From: Morella rubra
Lineage: Eukaryota; Streptophyta; Magnoliopsida; Fagales; Myricaceae
Assembly: GCA_003952965.2 (NCBI GenBank)
Contig: CM025854.1
Coordinates: 11,163,462 to 11,227,461 of the forward strand
Direction: 5' to 3'
DNA: 64,000 nucleotides
Position numbers and translations under genes: made by a program. This document shows, in pieces, positions 44,301 to 58,079 of this stretch (the stretch's first letter is position 1; the number at the start of each line of letters is the position of its first letter). The notes under the pieces are model-generated. The model ran no database searches. It saw only the letters and a program-made list of their open reading frames with translations, and was not told the DNA's origin.

Positions 44301-46757
44301 ACAAAAAAAGAAATAAAGATTCTAAAATAGAAAAGTTTGTTATTTTACTTTTTTGGAGTCGTGATCACTTTGGTGCCAGTGGAAGAGTTCCTATACAGAG
44401 TCGGGACCTATTAAAGTTGCTTTGTCTTTTTCCTATTTTGTCTTTTCCTTTATATAATTAGAGACTTGCCTTTTGCCGTCCCTACATGTTGGCCTTGGCA
44501 AATTGCGTAAGAAATCTTACGTCATCTCATTTGCGTCCTTGTGTCGTCATTTGCTTTATGTGCAACTGAGTAGCTTATCATGTTTTGACACCTATTCGGT
44601 TTTTTGTTTTCCTGTATTGGTTCTCTTTGACACGTCGGAAAGTTCCTTTATTAGTCATTATTTATCTGTTTTTTTTTCCATACAAATTTCACCCCTTTAA
44701 AAAGTATATGCTGGCTTCCACCTTTTTATATAGACGACAGTTCATAGAGCATCAGGAAAGTAGGGCACATGCAGTGGCACAATCGACAAGCAATGGACGA
44801 GGAGACCGGGATAGAATATTAGAAGCCCACACGCTCGTCGTCTTCGGCCGTAGGTATCAATCAATGGGATGCTTGAATGATTGAATTGCCATAATATAAG
44901 ATAAGAGAGTGTTCGGTTAAGAAGTTTTTTAAAAATTTTTTATATTTTAAAAATTTTTAAGTGATGTTAATTTTATTAGTATGCGTATTTTAATTATTTT
45001 TATATAATATTAAAAATAATATTTAATTATAAAATATTTTATATTCTAAAAATCTAAAAAAATCTTAAAAGTTTTTGTATACCAAACATGCTCTAAAGCT
45101 CTGTCTCCTCTTTTGAGTTGGCAGATTTTCTGTGGATAAGAGTTTTTTGCGTTTTCACGTGTTGCGTTTTGCTGTTTTTCTTTTGTCCTTTTCCGGCATG
45201 GGTCCTACTGAAATGAGATAATGTTGCCCTTAATAATTTACGACAGAGAACTGCAAGTTCTGCAATTGTAACTGCCCTCAATAGCACGTACACCAATAAT
45301 TCTGTCGACGTCAAGTCTATTAACATATATCGCGGGTTGATAGTTACGTTACAAGTGAAAATTACTTTATTTCGAAAAGCTTTAAGATGGGTTCCAAGTT
45401 AGACACTTAGACATACGGTGTCAAAATTTTAGTAGTAATAAAATAATCTCTGTTTTTTATTATAATAAATATAAAAATTTATTCAAATTATTTCTTTTCT
45501 TATTGTTTTTACTAATTATAATGAATTAAATTTATTTTTTCACTAATATCTATAAATCAAAATTTAATTTTGATATGCAAACACGGCGTTTAATTAGCCA
45601 CAATAGTCCAAGGAACTCATCGGATTCCCTCGATACTAGTTAACACTTCAGCACAAGTCAATTGACTGAGAAAAGGCGCCGTACGTTCTTTTGACACGGA
45701 GGCCCAAGAAGGGCACTATGAGCCTAGCTGTGTATTTCTTTCTTCTTTTTTAAGGAGGCCGGGAAGGGGAAAACTTTGAAGTTGTCGAGGAGCTGAAGAA
45801 GGTGACTGAATAACGCTCAGAGGGAGTGAGTATGTGATTATTCTCGATTAAAATTCATTGCGTAGCTTATGAACACGTTAAAAAATTATAAAATCTAGAT
45901 CTAAACAAATACCAATTCAATTAACAAAATAACATGCAAAAAAATAAATAACCTCTAACTGCACAAAGAGAAGATATTTTATTGACAAACGAACTCGTTC
46001 TTCACCACTAATATTAATATGGTGTTTGGAAACAAAATTTTACTAAAATTGTAGAGAACAATTTTAGGAGTTGTTGAAAAAATGATGAGAGAAAATAAAA
46101 ATGTTGGTGAAAAAGTAAGAAGAGAGAAATTTTTATAATGATGATAAAATTTTAGAGAGTTAAAATTTTGAAAAGTAAAATTTTGGCAACTCTATCAGCA
46201 AAACTCTTTTAGCACTCTAGAGATTGTTGATTTTAATGATGATTGGAGGAGAAAAAATCTTGTTGATTTAGATCTAAAATCTCATCGATTCTGTCCTTTC
46301 TACTTTAGACGTTGGATAGCCATTTGTCTGATTAGTTTATTTTTTGTCAACAAGATTGAATTGATTTTATAATGATTCAAGGAACTTCAAAAGTAACCTT
46401 AACTAGTCATTTTTAAGTGAAAGTGAAAATATAACTAGTATTTTCTTTTAATGGTTACAAATTCCGCCAATTTTTTTTTTTTTAAAAATAAGGTGAAAGA
46501 ATTTTCACAAAAAACTTCTTATTTATACTTTATAGAGTCGTTCATATGCTTCAATTATTACTTTGGAATCTTTTCCTTTCCTACTGTTACAGATTTGGAT
46601 TGTCCATGAATCTCCTATAGACTTTGGATAGTCCTTGTTTATGTTTTCCCGTCGAAAGTCTTTTGGTTTCTTCTTACCTTTTGCGTACCAGTGGTGTTTC
46701 ACGGGTTGTCTTTTACTCATTTCTTTTTTCTATATTGAAATGACAGAAAAGACCTAG
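41326..46757 (+). repeat. Shuffled upstream repeats A, B and C, copy 2
   Basis: Family A units at 41504-41774, 43114-43516 and 46362-46757. Family B at 43744-44134 and 44324-44664. Family C at 41326-41434 and 42282-42399. CACGTG motifs at 42829, 43450, 43622, 44053 and 45156. The interval otherwise holds no gene. Confidence 0.65.
44907..45094. mobile_element. Small MITE-like element, copy 2
   Basis: Counterpart of 13653-13840. Confidence 0.45.
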
Positions 46758-46793
46758 GTATTCATCACAGAATATCGCATCACATCTGATATA

Positions 46794-47006
46794 GGTGGTA
46801 TTCGGATGTACAAATTCTATGAGGGTGGAAATTTTTAGATATTAGGGTTAATAAAAAAGTGAAGAAAGAGATAATTTGAATTAATTTTTAATATTTATTT
46901 AGAGTGAAAAGTGATGATTTGATGAGGAGAGAGAGAATTTTAAAAAATTATTTTATTGGGGTAGAAATATTGGGTGATGGAAATTTTAGATGGTGAACAC
47001 CACCAT
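46794..47006. mobile_element. MITE-like element, copy 2
   Basis: Counterpart of 15540-15752. Confidence 0.4.
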
Positions 47007-48134
47007 AATTATCTAATCTAATTTTAAAGTACAATTACCCAGAAAGATATAAACAACATCTGAGTGTTATAATTGGATTTAAAATTGTTCAGGTAAAATT
47101 TGTATAAAATCTTACAATATTCAATATTTATCACATCTATCCGTACGGATCGCACTTGGCTGTATCTCGAATATGCTCTTGCAAGAAGTAAAATGTGAAA
47201 CCGAGAAAAAATCATATAAAAGCGAAGTTGCGCGATTCGCAGTTTTAGAAAAAAAAAAAGAAAAAAAAAGGAAGATTTTATTGTTTAAATAGAAAAGTAA
47301 TTTGTTTAGAAAAAAAAAAAGATTGAATTATTAATATTTTTTATTCTCCGCTATTATTGACACGTTTATTTTTTAATTCTCCGCTACCATGCTGGTGGTA
47401 TTAATGACACGTTTAAAATATATTTTTGAATTGAAATAATTGTTTAATTATCCTTTCACTCTATGGTTGTGAAAGTGGTGCAATCTGCTGAAATATGTTT
47501 AGGAAAACAATTCATGAGACGAGAGTTTTTTTTTGGAAAGAATAAAAGTACTTTTTTCTCTTGTGTTTTTGTTCTCAGAAAACTTAGGCTAGTGATGACA
47601 TTTAACATTCTTAGAGGTTTAGGAAAAGATTTTGAGTATGTAAAACATTTTTAGATTAAGAGATAGATTTGAAACGTGACACCATCTATGTCTTCTCCTT
47701 TCTAACCAGTCTAAGGGCAGTGTAAATTTTATCTCCATTAATATATTTAAACATACTTATTGAATGAAAATCTAATACGAGATAAGTTTAATTACGTATA
47801 TATATATATATATATATATGTATATCTTATTAAACAACACAACCGCTTTAAAAATCTAAATAAAATCCTATTAGTTTCTTAAATCTCTTATATATATCTT
47901 ATTGAAAAAACTTTTATGAACATTAATGTATAGTACTCGGATTGATTATTGACTTCTGTGTTACAACGTCATTGTAATTAGAATACCCTTCAACTTCATG
48001 TATAATATAATATTGCTAATTAGATCACCTTTACTTGGGGCCTAACTTGAGGGTAGGGGCCTTAGACAACTGTTTGATCTGCCTACCACCCTACCCATTG
48101 AGCCGGCATGCGCTGAACCGGTCTTCCCATATGC

Positions 48135-48142
48135 CTATAAGA
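48135..48142 (+). promoter_or_regulatory. Candidate TATA box, second WAK-like gene
   Basis: CTATAAGA 91 bases before the ATG at 48226, as in copy 1. Confidence 0.3.
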
Positions 48143-48225
48143 GAAGATGCCTATCTAGGACGCTTGAAACACGGGCAAAATACACAACAGAATAGCACTA
48201 TCTTCTGAAAAAATAGGTTCTGGCC

Positions 48226-51200
48226 ATGGCCTTATATGGGAAGCTTTTCCAAGTCACATTCACTGGAGTGATGTTTGCGATGTTGGCAGCCGCAGCAGCA
48301 GCTCAAGCCAAGCCTGGTTGCCTCAACATTTGTGGAGACGTAGAAATTCCATTTCCATTTGGCTTGACTGGTGACTGCTCCCTGAATCCTACATTTCCCG
48401 TTACTTGTGTGGACTCTTCAAAACCAAAGTGGAATGATTATTTCAATGTTACAAGCATATCCATTGATGCTCATCAGTTGGAAGCGCAGCATTTTGTTGC
48501 CAGCGATTGTTATGATCGGTTCGGTGCAAAACTTCCCCCCCCACCTTACAATAAACCCTGGCTACATACAGGAGGCGTATTCACCCTTTCCAAAACTAGA
48601 AATAAGTTTACTGCTCTTGGCTGTGACACTTACGCGAACATTACTGGACTCAGAAACGGAGAGAACTACACGTCCGGGTGCGTGTCTGTATGTAATAGCC
48701 TCCACAATGTGGTCAACGGGTCTTGTTCAGGCATCGGGTGTTGCGAGCTAGAGATTCCGGATGGAGTAACAGGCATTGAAATGGTGGTAGGCAGCTATCA
48801 GAATCACACGAAGATTTGGAATTTCAATCCCTGCGGCTACGCTTTTGTTGTCAAACAAGGCAAGTTTAAGTTCTCCAGCGATTATCTCAGTAACCTACCA
48901 TTCGAAGTCCTTCCAATGGTGCTTGATTGGGCTGTTGCAAATGATACATGTGAAGAAGGCCGGCAGAAATCGAATTTTGCATGTCAGGGTAATTATAGTG
49001 AATGCTTTGATCTAGACACCAGGCCGGGGTACCGTTGCAAGTGCAGGCAGGGTTACCAAGGAAACCCATACCTCCCTGATGGTTGCCAAGGTATCGATTT
49101 CGAATCTTAGTTATGTCACTTATTTTCTCCTTTTTGGTGCATATGTACGCTTTTAATTGTTCTATTGAGTTGATAATATTCTCCATTCACGACCCGCAGA
49201 CATTGACGAATGTAAGGATCCATCTCTCAGCAAATGCACAAGAGCGGAAAACTGTCTCAACACACCAGGCAATTACACATGTCATTGTCCAAAGTGGTCC
49301 AATGGGGACGGCAGAAAAGATGGTGAAGGATGTGTTGCGGATCCGAGTCCAGTGATTAAGATTGCGATTGGTAAGAATATTTGTATTCCACCCAAAGTAC
49401 TAATTGCTTATTCTTTTAAAACTAATTCCACCTAAGACCTGGTATTAATTAAATGAAAAGTAGATAGATTTTTCTTCTCTATGGTAAAAGATTGCAGATA
49501 TTTTACTTATTATTTTGAAACGAACGGCTTGTCTTGGTCAGATGTCCCTGGTAACCAGGCATTCATGAAAGCTAGATTGAGTATTAGCACACCCCTAGAA
49601 GGCTAGAAATTATACTTCTCTCTAGTCTTTTTTTCTTGTTATCTTTTTCTAGAGCAAGTAGAAGATTTTTCATTCCAAGAACAGTGAACGGTAAAAATTG
49701 TTATTAGTTAGATTTACAGGGTGATGAATGCTTTATTCTCAAGTACTCACTTAATTAGTTAATTTAATTTGTAAATAGACGCTATATTTCACTGACGAGA
49801 ATAAAATTGTTTGAAATTCTTGAGAAAATTATATTGGGACTGTTCCATTTTGAGAATAACTTGGTTGTATTTAAAAAAAGGTTTTAGGAATAATTTGTTG
49901 TCCTGTTAATTGTTATGGATGATTTCGTGTGTATATATATTGTCTTCTCTGAAATTGGGGATCTCTGTTGGAGTTTCATTAAAAATTGTGTTTCTAATAC
50001 AGCTTTCTGTCTCTGGATTTTTAATTAGCATAGAACCACTTAATATATTTTTCTACCGTTATTTGTCTCTAAAATATTTCAACAGCCAGAGCAACAAATA
50101 TACAAATCTTCGTGGTTAGCCTTTTTGACAATATATTATCATGTCAAATGACTAATGTTTCAACCCTTTAAACGCAGGCGTTGGCATAGGATTTATTGTG
50201 ACGTTTGTTTCAAGCTCGAGGTTGCAGCACTTTGCACAAAGGAGAAGAAGAGATAATAAGCTTAAAAAAAAGAATTTTCAACTGAATGGAGGTTCGATTT
50301 TAAAAGAGCATCTCATGAGTCAAGGAGGATCCCAAGAAACAATCAAGATCTTTACCGCCAAAGAGCTGATTGACGCTACCAACAACTATCATGAAAGTAG
50401 GATCCTCGACCAAGGGGATTGTGGAATTGTCTACGAAGGACATTTACCAGATAAAAGGATTGTTGCGATCAAGAAGTCCAAGAGAGTGGCTAAAAACCGA
50501 GTCAAACAATTCATTAACATGCTGGTTGGGCTCTCCAATATTAATCACAAGCATGTTGTCAAACTCTTGGGCTGTTGTTTAGAGGAAGAAGTTCCTTTAC
50601 TTGTCTATGAATATGTCCCGAAAGGCACTCTCTTGAAGTACATTCATCAGCGAAGCAACAAATCCACTTTCACATGGGAAACTCGTCTAAGGATAGCTGC
50701 AGAAACAGCTGAAGCACTATCGTATTTACACTCTACAGCTTCACCGACAATAATTCATGGAGATGTCAAGTCATCAAACATACTTCTCGATGACAATTTG
50801 ACTGCAAAAGTCTCCGACTTTGAAACAGCATGTTTGGTTCTTCAAGATGAGGAGTGTTTGGCAACGTCTGGTTTAAATGGAACTCTTGGATATTTGGATC
50901 CTGAATACCTACAAACACATGAATTGACAGAAAATAGTGATGTTTATAGCTTTGGTGTGCTTCTTGTGGAGCTCCTAACTGGAAAGGAGGTATTTTCATT
51001 CAAGAGATCACCTAAAGAGGAAAGAAGCCTAGCGATGCACTTTCTTTCTTCCTTGAAAAGCCATCCATGGATTGAAGTTGTTGAAGAATGTATAATTGAA
51101 GAAGGGAATAAGAAGCAGATCGAGGAAGTCGTGGAGATTACAAAGAGATGCTTAAAAGTTAAAGGGAAGCAGAGGCCTAAAATGAAGGATGTGGCAATTG

Positions 51201-52117
51201 AGTTAGATTTGAAAAGAAAGAAAGAGAATGAGCACAAAAATTGGGTAAGTAGCAGTGATATTGTTGGGCAAGTGGCGGATGTTACCTTGATTAGAAAGAA
51301 CTTAAAAATAGCTGACAGAGATGATGATTCAAGCACTATTGGTCCTCAAGAGGATCCAATGGTGGCTGAACAGGATACAGATTCTGCTGCCACTATTGCC
51401 AATGTGGAGGAAGAGGATGAAGGGCACAAGAATCAGATCGAGGAAGTCATGGATATTACAAAGAGATGCTTGGGGATTACAAAGAGATGCTTAAAAGTTA
51501 AAGGAAAGCAGAGGCCTAAAATGAAGGATGTGGCAATTGAGTTAGACTTGAAAAGAAAGAAAGAGAATGAGCACAAAAATTGGGCAAGTAGCAGTGATAC
51601 TATTGGGCAAGTGGCGGATGTTAGCTTGATTAGAAAGAACTTAAAAATAACTGACAGAGATGACGATTCAAGCACTGTTGGTTCTCAAGAGGATCCAATG
51701 GTGGTTGAACAAGATGCAGATTCTGCTGCCACTACTACCAATGTGGAGGAAGAGGATGAAGAGAATAAGAAGCAAATCAAGGAAGTCGTGGAGATTACAA
51801 AGAGATGCTCAAAAGTTAAAGGGAAGCAGAGGCCTAAAATGAAGGACGTGGCAATTGAGTTAGACTTGAAAAGAAAGAAAGAGAATGAGCACAAAAATTG
51901 GGTAAGTAGCAGTGATACTGTTGGGCAAGTGGCGGATGACAGCTTGATTAGAAAGAACTTAAAAATAGCTGACAAAGATGACGATTCAAGCACTTTTGGT
52001 CCTCAAAAGGATCCAATGGTGGCTGAACAGCATGCAGATTCTGCTGCCACTACTGCTAATGTGGAGGAAGATGATGCTGAGGAGGGTGCTGATTTAGATA
52101 CAGATGATGATGTGTAG
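48226..52117 (+). CDS. Wall-associated receptor kinase-like protein, second copy
   Basis: Exons 48226-49090, 49200-49370 and 50178-52117 by the same splice sites as the first copy, again 991 residues. The translated exons are identical to the first gene over every residue compared. The altered kinase motifs (DQGDCG, methionine for the alpha-C glutamate, HGD, DFE) and the triplicated tail were therefore present before the duplication, or both records describe one locus. If both loci are real, the gene is present twice with identical coding capacity and about 16.9 kb of nearly identical upstream sequence, so dosage rather than divergence would be the main effect. Confidence 0.88.
51107..52081 (+). 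repeat. Intragenic tandem triplication, second WAK-like gene
   Basis: Units 51107-51424, 51425-51763 and 51764-52081, identical in length pattern (318, 339, 318) to the first gene. Confidence 0.95.
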
Positions 52118-53517
52118 TCGCTTTGGCTTCTTCTTGATAAAAGGGGGAGTTGTAGGTTGGGAGATGGGGATGGATCTTTTGAAGGTTAGGGCATGGATCT
52201 TTTGATTCGTTATGCTTTTTTTTTTTTTTTTTGATACTTTCTGTTGTTGTTGGTTATTTTGAGAACTTATGTTGATTTAGTTGATGTTTTATTGTTTTAC
52301 TTTTGATAGATGTTTTTATTTTGAACAATATGATGCTTAATTTCAGTTTTGATAATTGTTAGTTTCTATGTCTGTAAACTTTAGCTAATGCCTGTGTTTA
52401 TAAGCTTAAAGGTTTACTTGAAGTTAGCATTATGATTGTACTAATTTTTTTATCATCGTTATGAAGTTTCTATAAGTTGTGCTAGCCTAACGTCCTAACA
52501 ATACTGTTCTGTTGATAGCCAGATCAATACTTTAGAGGAAAATAGACATTTCAAATGCCTTAAGATTGGCTTGTAGGGTGCTGGCCTAATAGTTAGGAGG
52601 ATGTTTTTATATGCTCGACGAATCAAATGTGAGTTATATGAGCGTGAAATTGATGCTCTTATTATAGGCAAGTTCCATGCTAACCACGCATATGAATGTA
52701 GAGTCAGAACTGTGCTAACCACCTTACGAGACCTGCCCTACGGGGCAGTTCTAGGCCGGCGGGGTAGATTTTTTGGTGGTTTAAGCTTTTTTAAATGCCA
52801 TAGGATTTACATTGTCTAAAATTTCAGATGTGTAACATTAAATACAGTACGATTTATTGTTGTATATATCTCTCTTTTAATTATATTATGTAATTTTGGG
52901 TATAGAATTGTAAAGAATCTTGATTGATACAACCCAATATAAATTGAGGCGTTAGGAAGAAAAATAAATTTAATATAATAATCAACAAGTGTTAGTAAAG
53001 TTATTTGAATATTATTCTTCTGACTGCAACAAATATAAAATACGTACCCATATTTGAATAAAAATTTGCTGTTTCGTATCATATTCAATAGTCGGGAGAC
53101 TGCAGCTACAATAATACTCGCAAAATCAAATTGTATTCCAATTCAAAATGTATTGACATATAAAATATATAGTAAGAAGAAAAATATATCATGCTAATTA
53201 TACATTGTTGCTTTAAGTTTAGCTTCCCAATATGATAAGAAAGTAACGAATTAAAATTTTTAATTTTTTTTTTCCAATTAAGGCTCATGTTTAATGCTTT
53301 GATTAGTCATTAGGTCCATATTCATCGCAAAATTCTAACGGATTCATGACTCGAAAAACAATACAAATTTAATGGCGAATATGACTGTCAGAAAATGATA
53401 AGTAGGTCAACGAAATTAATGCTCTTTATTTTTGTTAATTAAGGACCACTATCTATTGATGTAAACTTTAAATGCACTATTAATGACCTAAAAAAATATT
53501 AATTCCCAAATAATTAT

Positions 53518-53778
53518 GGTCATGAGACCTCGGCTTCCTACCCCCTATAAGCCGTTCTTGCCTCGAGGCTCGAAGCCCAGCCTCTCGTTGGTCAGAAGCC
53601 AATGCTGAAGAGGAGTGGAGTGTACAAGTTGGGTTAAATCTCAGAAGGCAGTGTTTAAAAGTTGACTCTGGAATTGAAATAGTATGAGTCACTGTGAGTG
53701 GCCTCATTTATTTCAGTCTATGGCCCTCGAGTTTTTCCAAGGGCTGGAATCTGGATCATATTCTTCCTTTTCGGTCAT
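53518..53778 (+). repeat. Direct repeat left of the NPF pseudogene, copy 2
   Basis: Counterpart of 22264-22524. Its partner within this copy is 56635-56881. Confidence 0.85.
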
Positions 53779-53820
53779 CCTTATTTGCGGCTAAATTATA
53801 ACGTTGGACCCTCTTGGCAG

Positions 53821-55494
53821 GGAATGTCACTGCTGACATTGGCAGTTTCACTTCCGAGCCTAAGGCCGCCTCGCTGCTTAGAACCCAATGCGGAAAATTG
53901 CAAGAAGGCCTCCACATTACAGCTTGCAGTGTTTTATGGTGCTCTGTATACCTTAGCTGTGGGAACAGGAGGAACCAAGCCCAATATCTCGACAATCGGT
54001 GCAGACCAATTTGACGACTTCGACCCCAAGGAGAAGGCCCATAAGTTGTCTTTCTTCAATTGGTGGATGTTCAGCATCTTCACTGGGATACTCTTTGCCA
54101 GTACAGTTCTGTGTACATACAAGATAATGTTGGATGGTCCTTAGGATATGGGCTCCCGACTCTCGGGCTTGCAGTAGCTATAATGATCTTCTTGGCTGGC
54201 ACACCCTTATATAGGCACAAAGTGCCCGCAGGGAGTCCTTTTCACGAGGATGGTCAGGGTCATAGTGGCTGCTATAAGGAAATGGAAGGTGCCTCTTCCT
54301 AATGATCCTAAAGACCTCTACGAGCTTGACTTGGAAGAGTACGCAAACAAAGGGAAGGTCAGAATTGATTCCACGCCGTCCTTGAGGTATGTGCTTCTTA
54401 GTTGAATATTTACTTGTATCCAGCAACAAAGTTTGAAATCTTTTAGTTTGGGCCCCTAAAATTTGGTTTTGAAGCGTAGAGCGTTGAGAAATTGCTCTTG
54501 AGGAACTTTTCAAGACACCTATAAAAACTTTAATATTTAGAGCTTCGCTCGCTGGGGATCTGGGTGGAAATTCATCAGTCTAATGTTGCGCGGTTTCAGG
54601 TTTCTCAACAAAGCGTCTGTGAAATGTGGCTCAACCAATCCGTGGAGACTCTGCTTAGTTACAGAAGTAGAGGAGACTAAACAAATGTTAAGAATGCTCC
54701 CAATCTTGGTTGCCACTTTTGTGCCGAGCACAATGGTCGCTCAGATCAATACTCTTTTCGTCAAGCAGGGTATGACCCTTGACAGACGCATTGGAAGCTT
54801 CGAAATTCCCACGGCAAGTTTAGGTGCATTTGTTACCTTACCCACGCTTGTCACTCTCGTGCTTTATGATCGGGGTTTCGTGAAGATTATGCGAAGGTGG
54901 ACTAAAAACCCCAGGGGTATCACTCTCCTTCAGAGAATGGGCATTGGTATTGTTATCCACATTATAATTATGACAGTCGCATCCCTAATCGAGAGCTACC
55001 GGCTTCGTGTGGCCAAGAAACATGGGTTGGTTGAAAATGGAGGACAAGTTCCCTTAACCTTATTTATTTTGCTCCCTCAAGTCGTGCTTATGGGAATGGC
55101 TGATGCAACTTTAGATGTTGCGAAGATTGATTTCTTCTATGACCAGGCACCAGAAAGCATGAAGAGTTTGGGGGCTTCCTATCACACGACTACTTTCGGG
55201 GTTGGGAACTTCCTGAGTAGTATCCTTCTTTCAACAGTTTCTCACGTCACCAAGGAGCACGGTCACCATGGATGGATTCTAAACAACCTGAATGCTTCTC
55301 ATCTTGATTATTACTACGCATTTTTTGTGATACTAAACTTCCTCAACCTCATTTTCTTCTTGGTTGTGGTTAAGTTCTACGTGTATAAGGCTGAAATTTT
55401 GGATTCAATAAAAGTGCTTACGGAAGAATTGAAGGGGACGACAGTCAAGGCCGTCTCTAACCAGGAAGAGTCAAGGACAGAGGGGACTCTGTGA
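53821..55494 (+). pseudogene. NRT1/PTR-family transporter pseudogene, copy 2
   Basis: Exons 53821-54386 and 54600-55494. Same missing 5' exons, same one-base loss (near 54111) and same one-base gain (near 54241). Sharing both lesions shows the gene was already broken before the duplication, or that the two copies are one locus. Confidence 0.85.
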
Positions 55495-55505
55495 CGGAGA
55501 AGAAT

Positions 55506-55740
55506 ATAGCTATGTTTGGTTTGGTTTTGAAAATATTTTTTGTAATTTATGTTTTTTGGAGGTAGTGTAGATTCTCTTGGGATTGGTGAAAAGTTTGTTA
55601 AAAGTTATTGGATTTTGTAAAAAATTTGTTAAAAGTTGTTAGAATTTGTAAAAAGTTATTGAAATTTGTAAAAGTATTGGATGATGAAAAAGTGATTATG
55701 AAAATTTTTTAAAAACATTTTGAGATCAAAACATAGCCTA
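55506..55740. mobile_element. MITE in the NPF 3' flank, copy 2
   Basis: Counterpart of 24252-24486. Confidence 0.55.
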
Positions 55741-56634
55741 TATAAGTTGCCCAGAGGTCAAGGTTGATAGTAACTTTCTCACGCTTCTCCTAAAACGATT
55801 TGTTTGGGGACGGGCCTTCCATAGAGCTCCGGTCATGTAGCTTCGGCCTTTGGCTTTGTGTTATTCTTAGTTTAAGGTAGTGATCTCCGATTATGTTAAC
55901 GGCCTGATCAGTCTCAAGAATGCTTGCTGTTTCTTACTTGTCATGGGAAAAAGGAGGTTATAGGGTGTGCGAATGGCCACGATTGTTTGTGTAGAACTTT
56001 CCGTACTCCATACCTTTTACCATGCATAATATATTGATGAGATATAAATGGTGAACTTGATAGGCTAATTTTCAAGAATCATATATCTTACAATTTTTTT
56101 GTTTGAATTAAATAGTGTTATTTAAAAAGAGATAGACACAATAACATGTGAGTCTTATCTAATTTAATATTGTTTATTTGAAATTTCAAGTAATTTGAAC
56201 TATATAATATTTAATGTTTGCTGTGTCTATTTCTTTTGAATTGCATCATACAATTCAAATAAAAAATTATAAAGAATCATAATCTAATTTTGATAGGATC
56301 ATTAGCACATGTGTTTGGGCTCTCCTTCAAGCAAACCTTTACGCGGTTTAACTTCAAACCAATGTAGCTAAATAAAGGAAAACATTCTAATTTCCTTTTC
56401 TCAAAATTCAAGGATATCTCTAGCAATTAGTTGTCGTGACTCATCAACTAACGAATGACACAATCTACCTCAAAGAAAATTAACGTTATATAAAACGAGA
56501 GAAATGTAATTAGGCATGAAAATGGTTTCCTTAATTATTTATGATTTGGATGCGGGTGGTCCAAGGGTGTATAAAACAAGAGGAAAAGATAGGGGGAAGA
56601 TCATAACTACAACATTTCGTGGACTTTTGCATGA

Positions 56635-56881
56635 TCATAATCGCCAAGGCTGCCTACCCCGTAAGCCGCTATTGCCTCGAGCCCAGCCTCTCATGGGTCA
56701 GAAGCTGATGCTGAATAAGAGTGGGATGTCCAAGCTGGGTTAAATCTCAGAAGGCACAGGGTGTTTAAAAGTTGACTCTAGAATTGAAATGGTATGACTG
56801 GCCTCATTTATTTCAGCCTATGGGCCTTGAGTTAAGCTGGGTTTTTCCAAGTGTTGGATCATATTCGGCCTTTTCGGTCAT
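56635..56881 (+). repeat. Direct repeat right of the NPF pseudogene, copy 2
   Basis: Counterpart of 25381-25627. Confidence 0.85.
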
Positions 56882-58079
56882 AAACATAGGCCCATCCAAC
56901 ATTAAGGAAACAGGCAAATGAAAAAAAGACCATAAAATTTGTTTCCGCGGTGACATGGTGGGCTCCACTTTTGCTGTGACCGCTGACAAATTTTAAGTTT
57001 GTCAGACTCATGGTATATTGTAAACTATACACAATGTCTCCTTTTGAATTCAACTATGGCCAGTTTCTCCCATTGGAAACAGGCCGTCAAAGTACTCTCC
57101 TCTTCAAAATGAAAAGTCCGATAGACCTTAAAATCACTGAAAGTCTGGCATAAATATTGTCCAAATGCAAACCTCATTAGGTTGAAACCAAGAGTGAGTT
57201 TGAATATTTGACAACGTTCGACAATAATGGATTGGCATGGGTATCCTTACTGTGACACGTGTTTGGTCATATAAGTGACCTTCTCAAATATATAATAATG
57301 GGTGCAAAAAAATATTCATTTCAACTGCTATGCGGAGATAATTTGTGAATCTTATACCATATAGTTTTCTTAATAATCTAATAACGTTGAGAACCACAAA
57401 ATCCTTTGTCAAATTACTAAAACATTCGAACGACCTGTCAGCATAAGAATGAACTCCTTGATAAGGTTTCATCATCAAGCTCCATAAAAAATGGAGCAAT
57501 GTCTTTCCAATATGGCACTGCAATTCACAACCCAAAGATGTGTACAATTCACAATATGTACAGACCCAACTTGCAATAAATTTGACACAGATTTGTCCTA
57601 GGTATTTGATTTCAGAACATTGTAAAGAATTTCAGTTCACCTGCCTTAAGCATTGGAAACTCATTCACATCTTGGGTGGGTAGTCCTTCGTGAAATTACA
57701 CTAAAATGATTACTTGAAATAGCTCTTGCCTTTTTCAAAATGAGGAACCGAAATCATTTCCACGGTATACCTTTGTACTTCAGCAGTGTATTTCATATAA
57801 CCAACATTATAAGTACCCAACATCCTTGAATTATACCCTGTTGCCTCATTGGACCACTAACATTAACTTTTGAAACTAATGACCATGGGATTTAACCAAC
57901 ACGAAATATTATACATATAGCCAGTTGGGTTACAAACTATTAAGTTCACTAAATAGTTAGAGCAACACATACAACTCACATTGACTAGACAAGTAAACGG
58001 AGTCTCATTGAAATAACACAATAACAAACAAATGAACTACCATAACAGGATGACAATGTCAAGTCTCCAAAGAGTAACT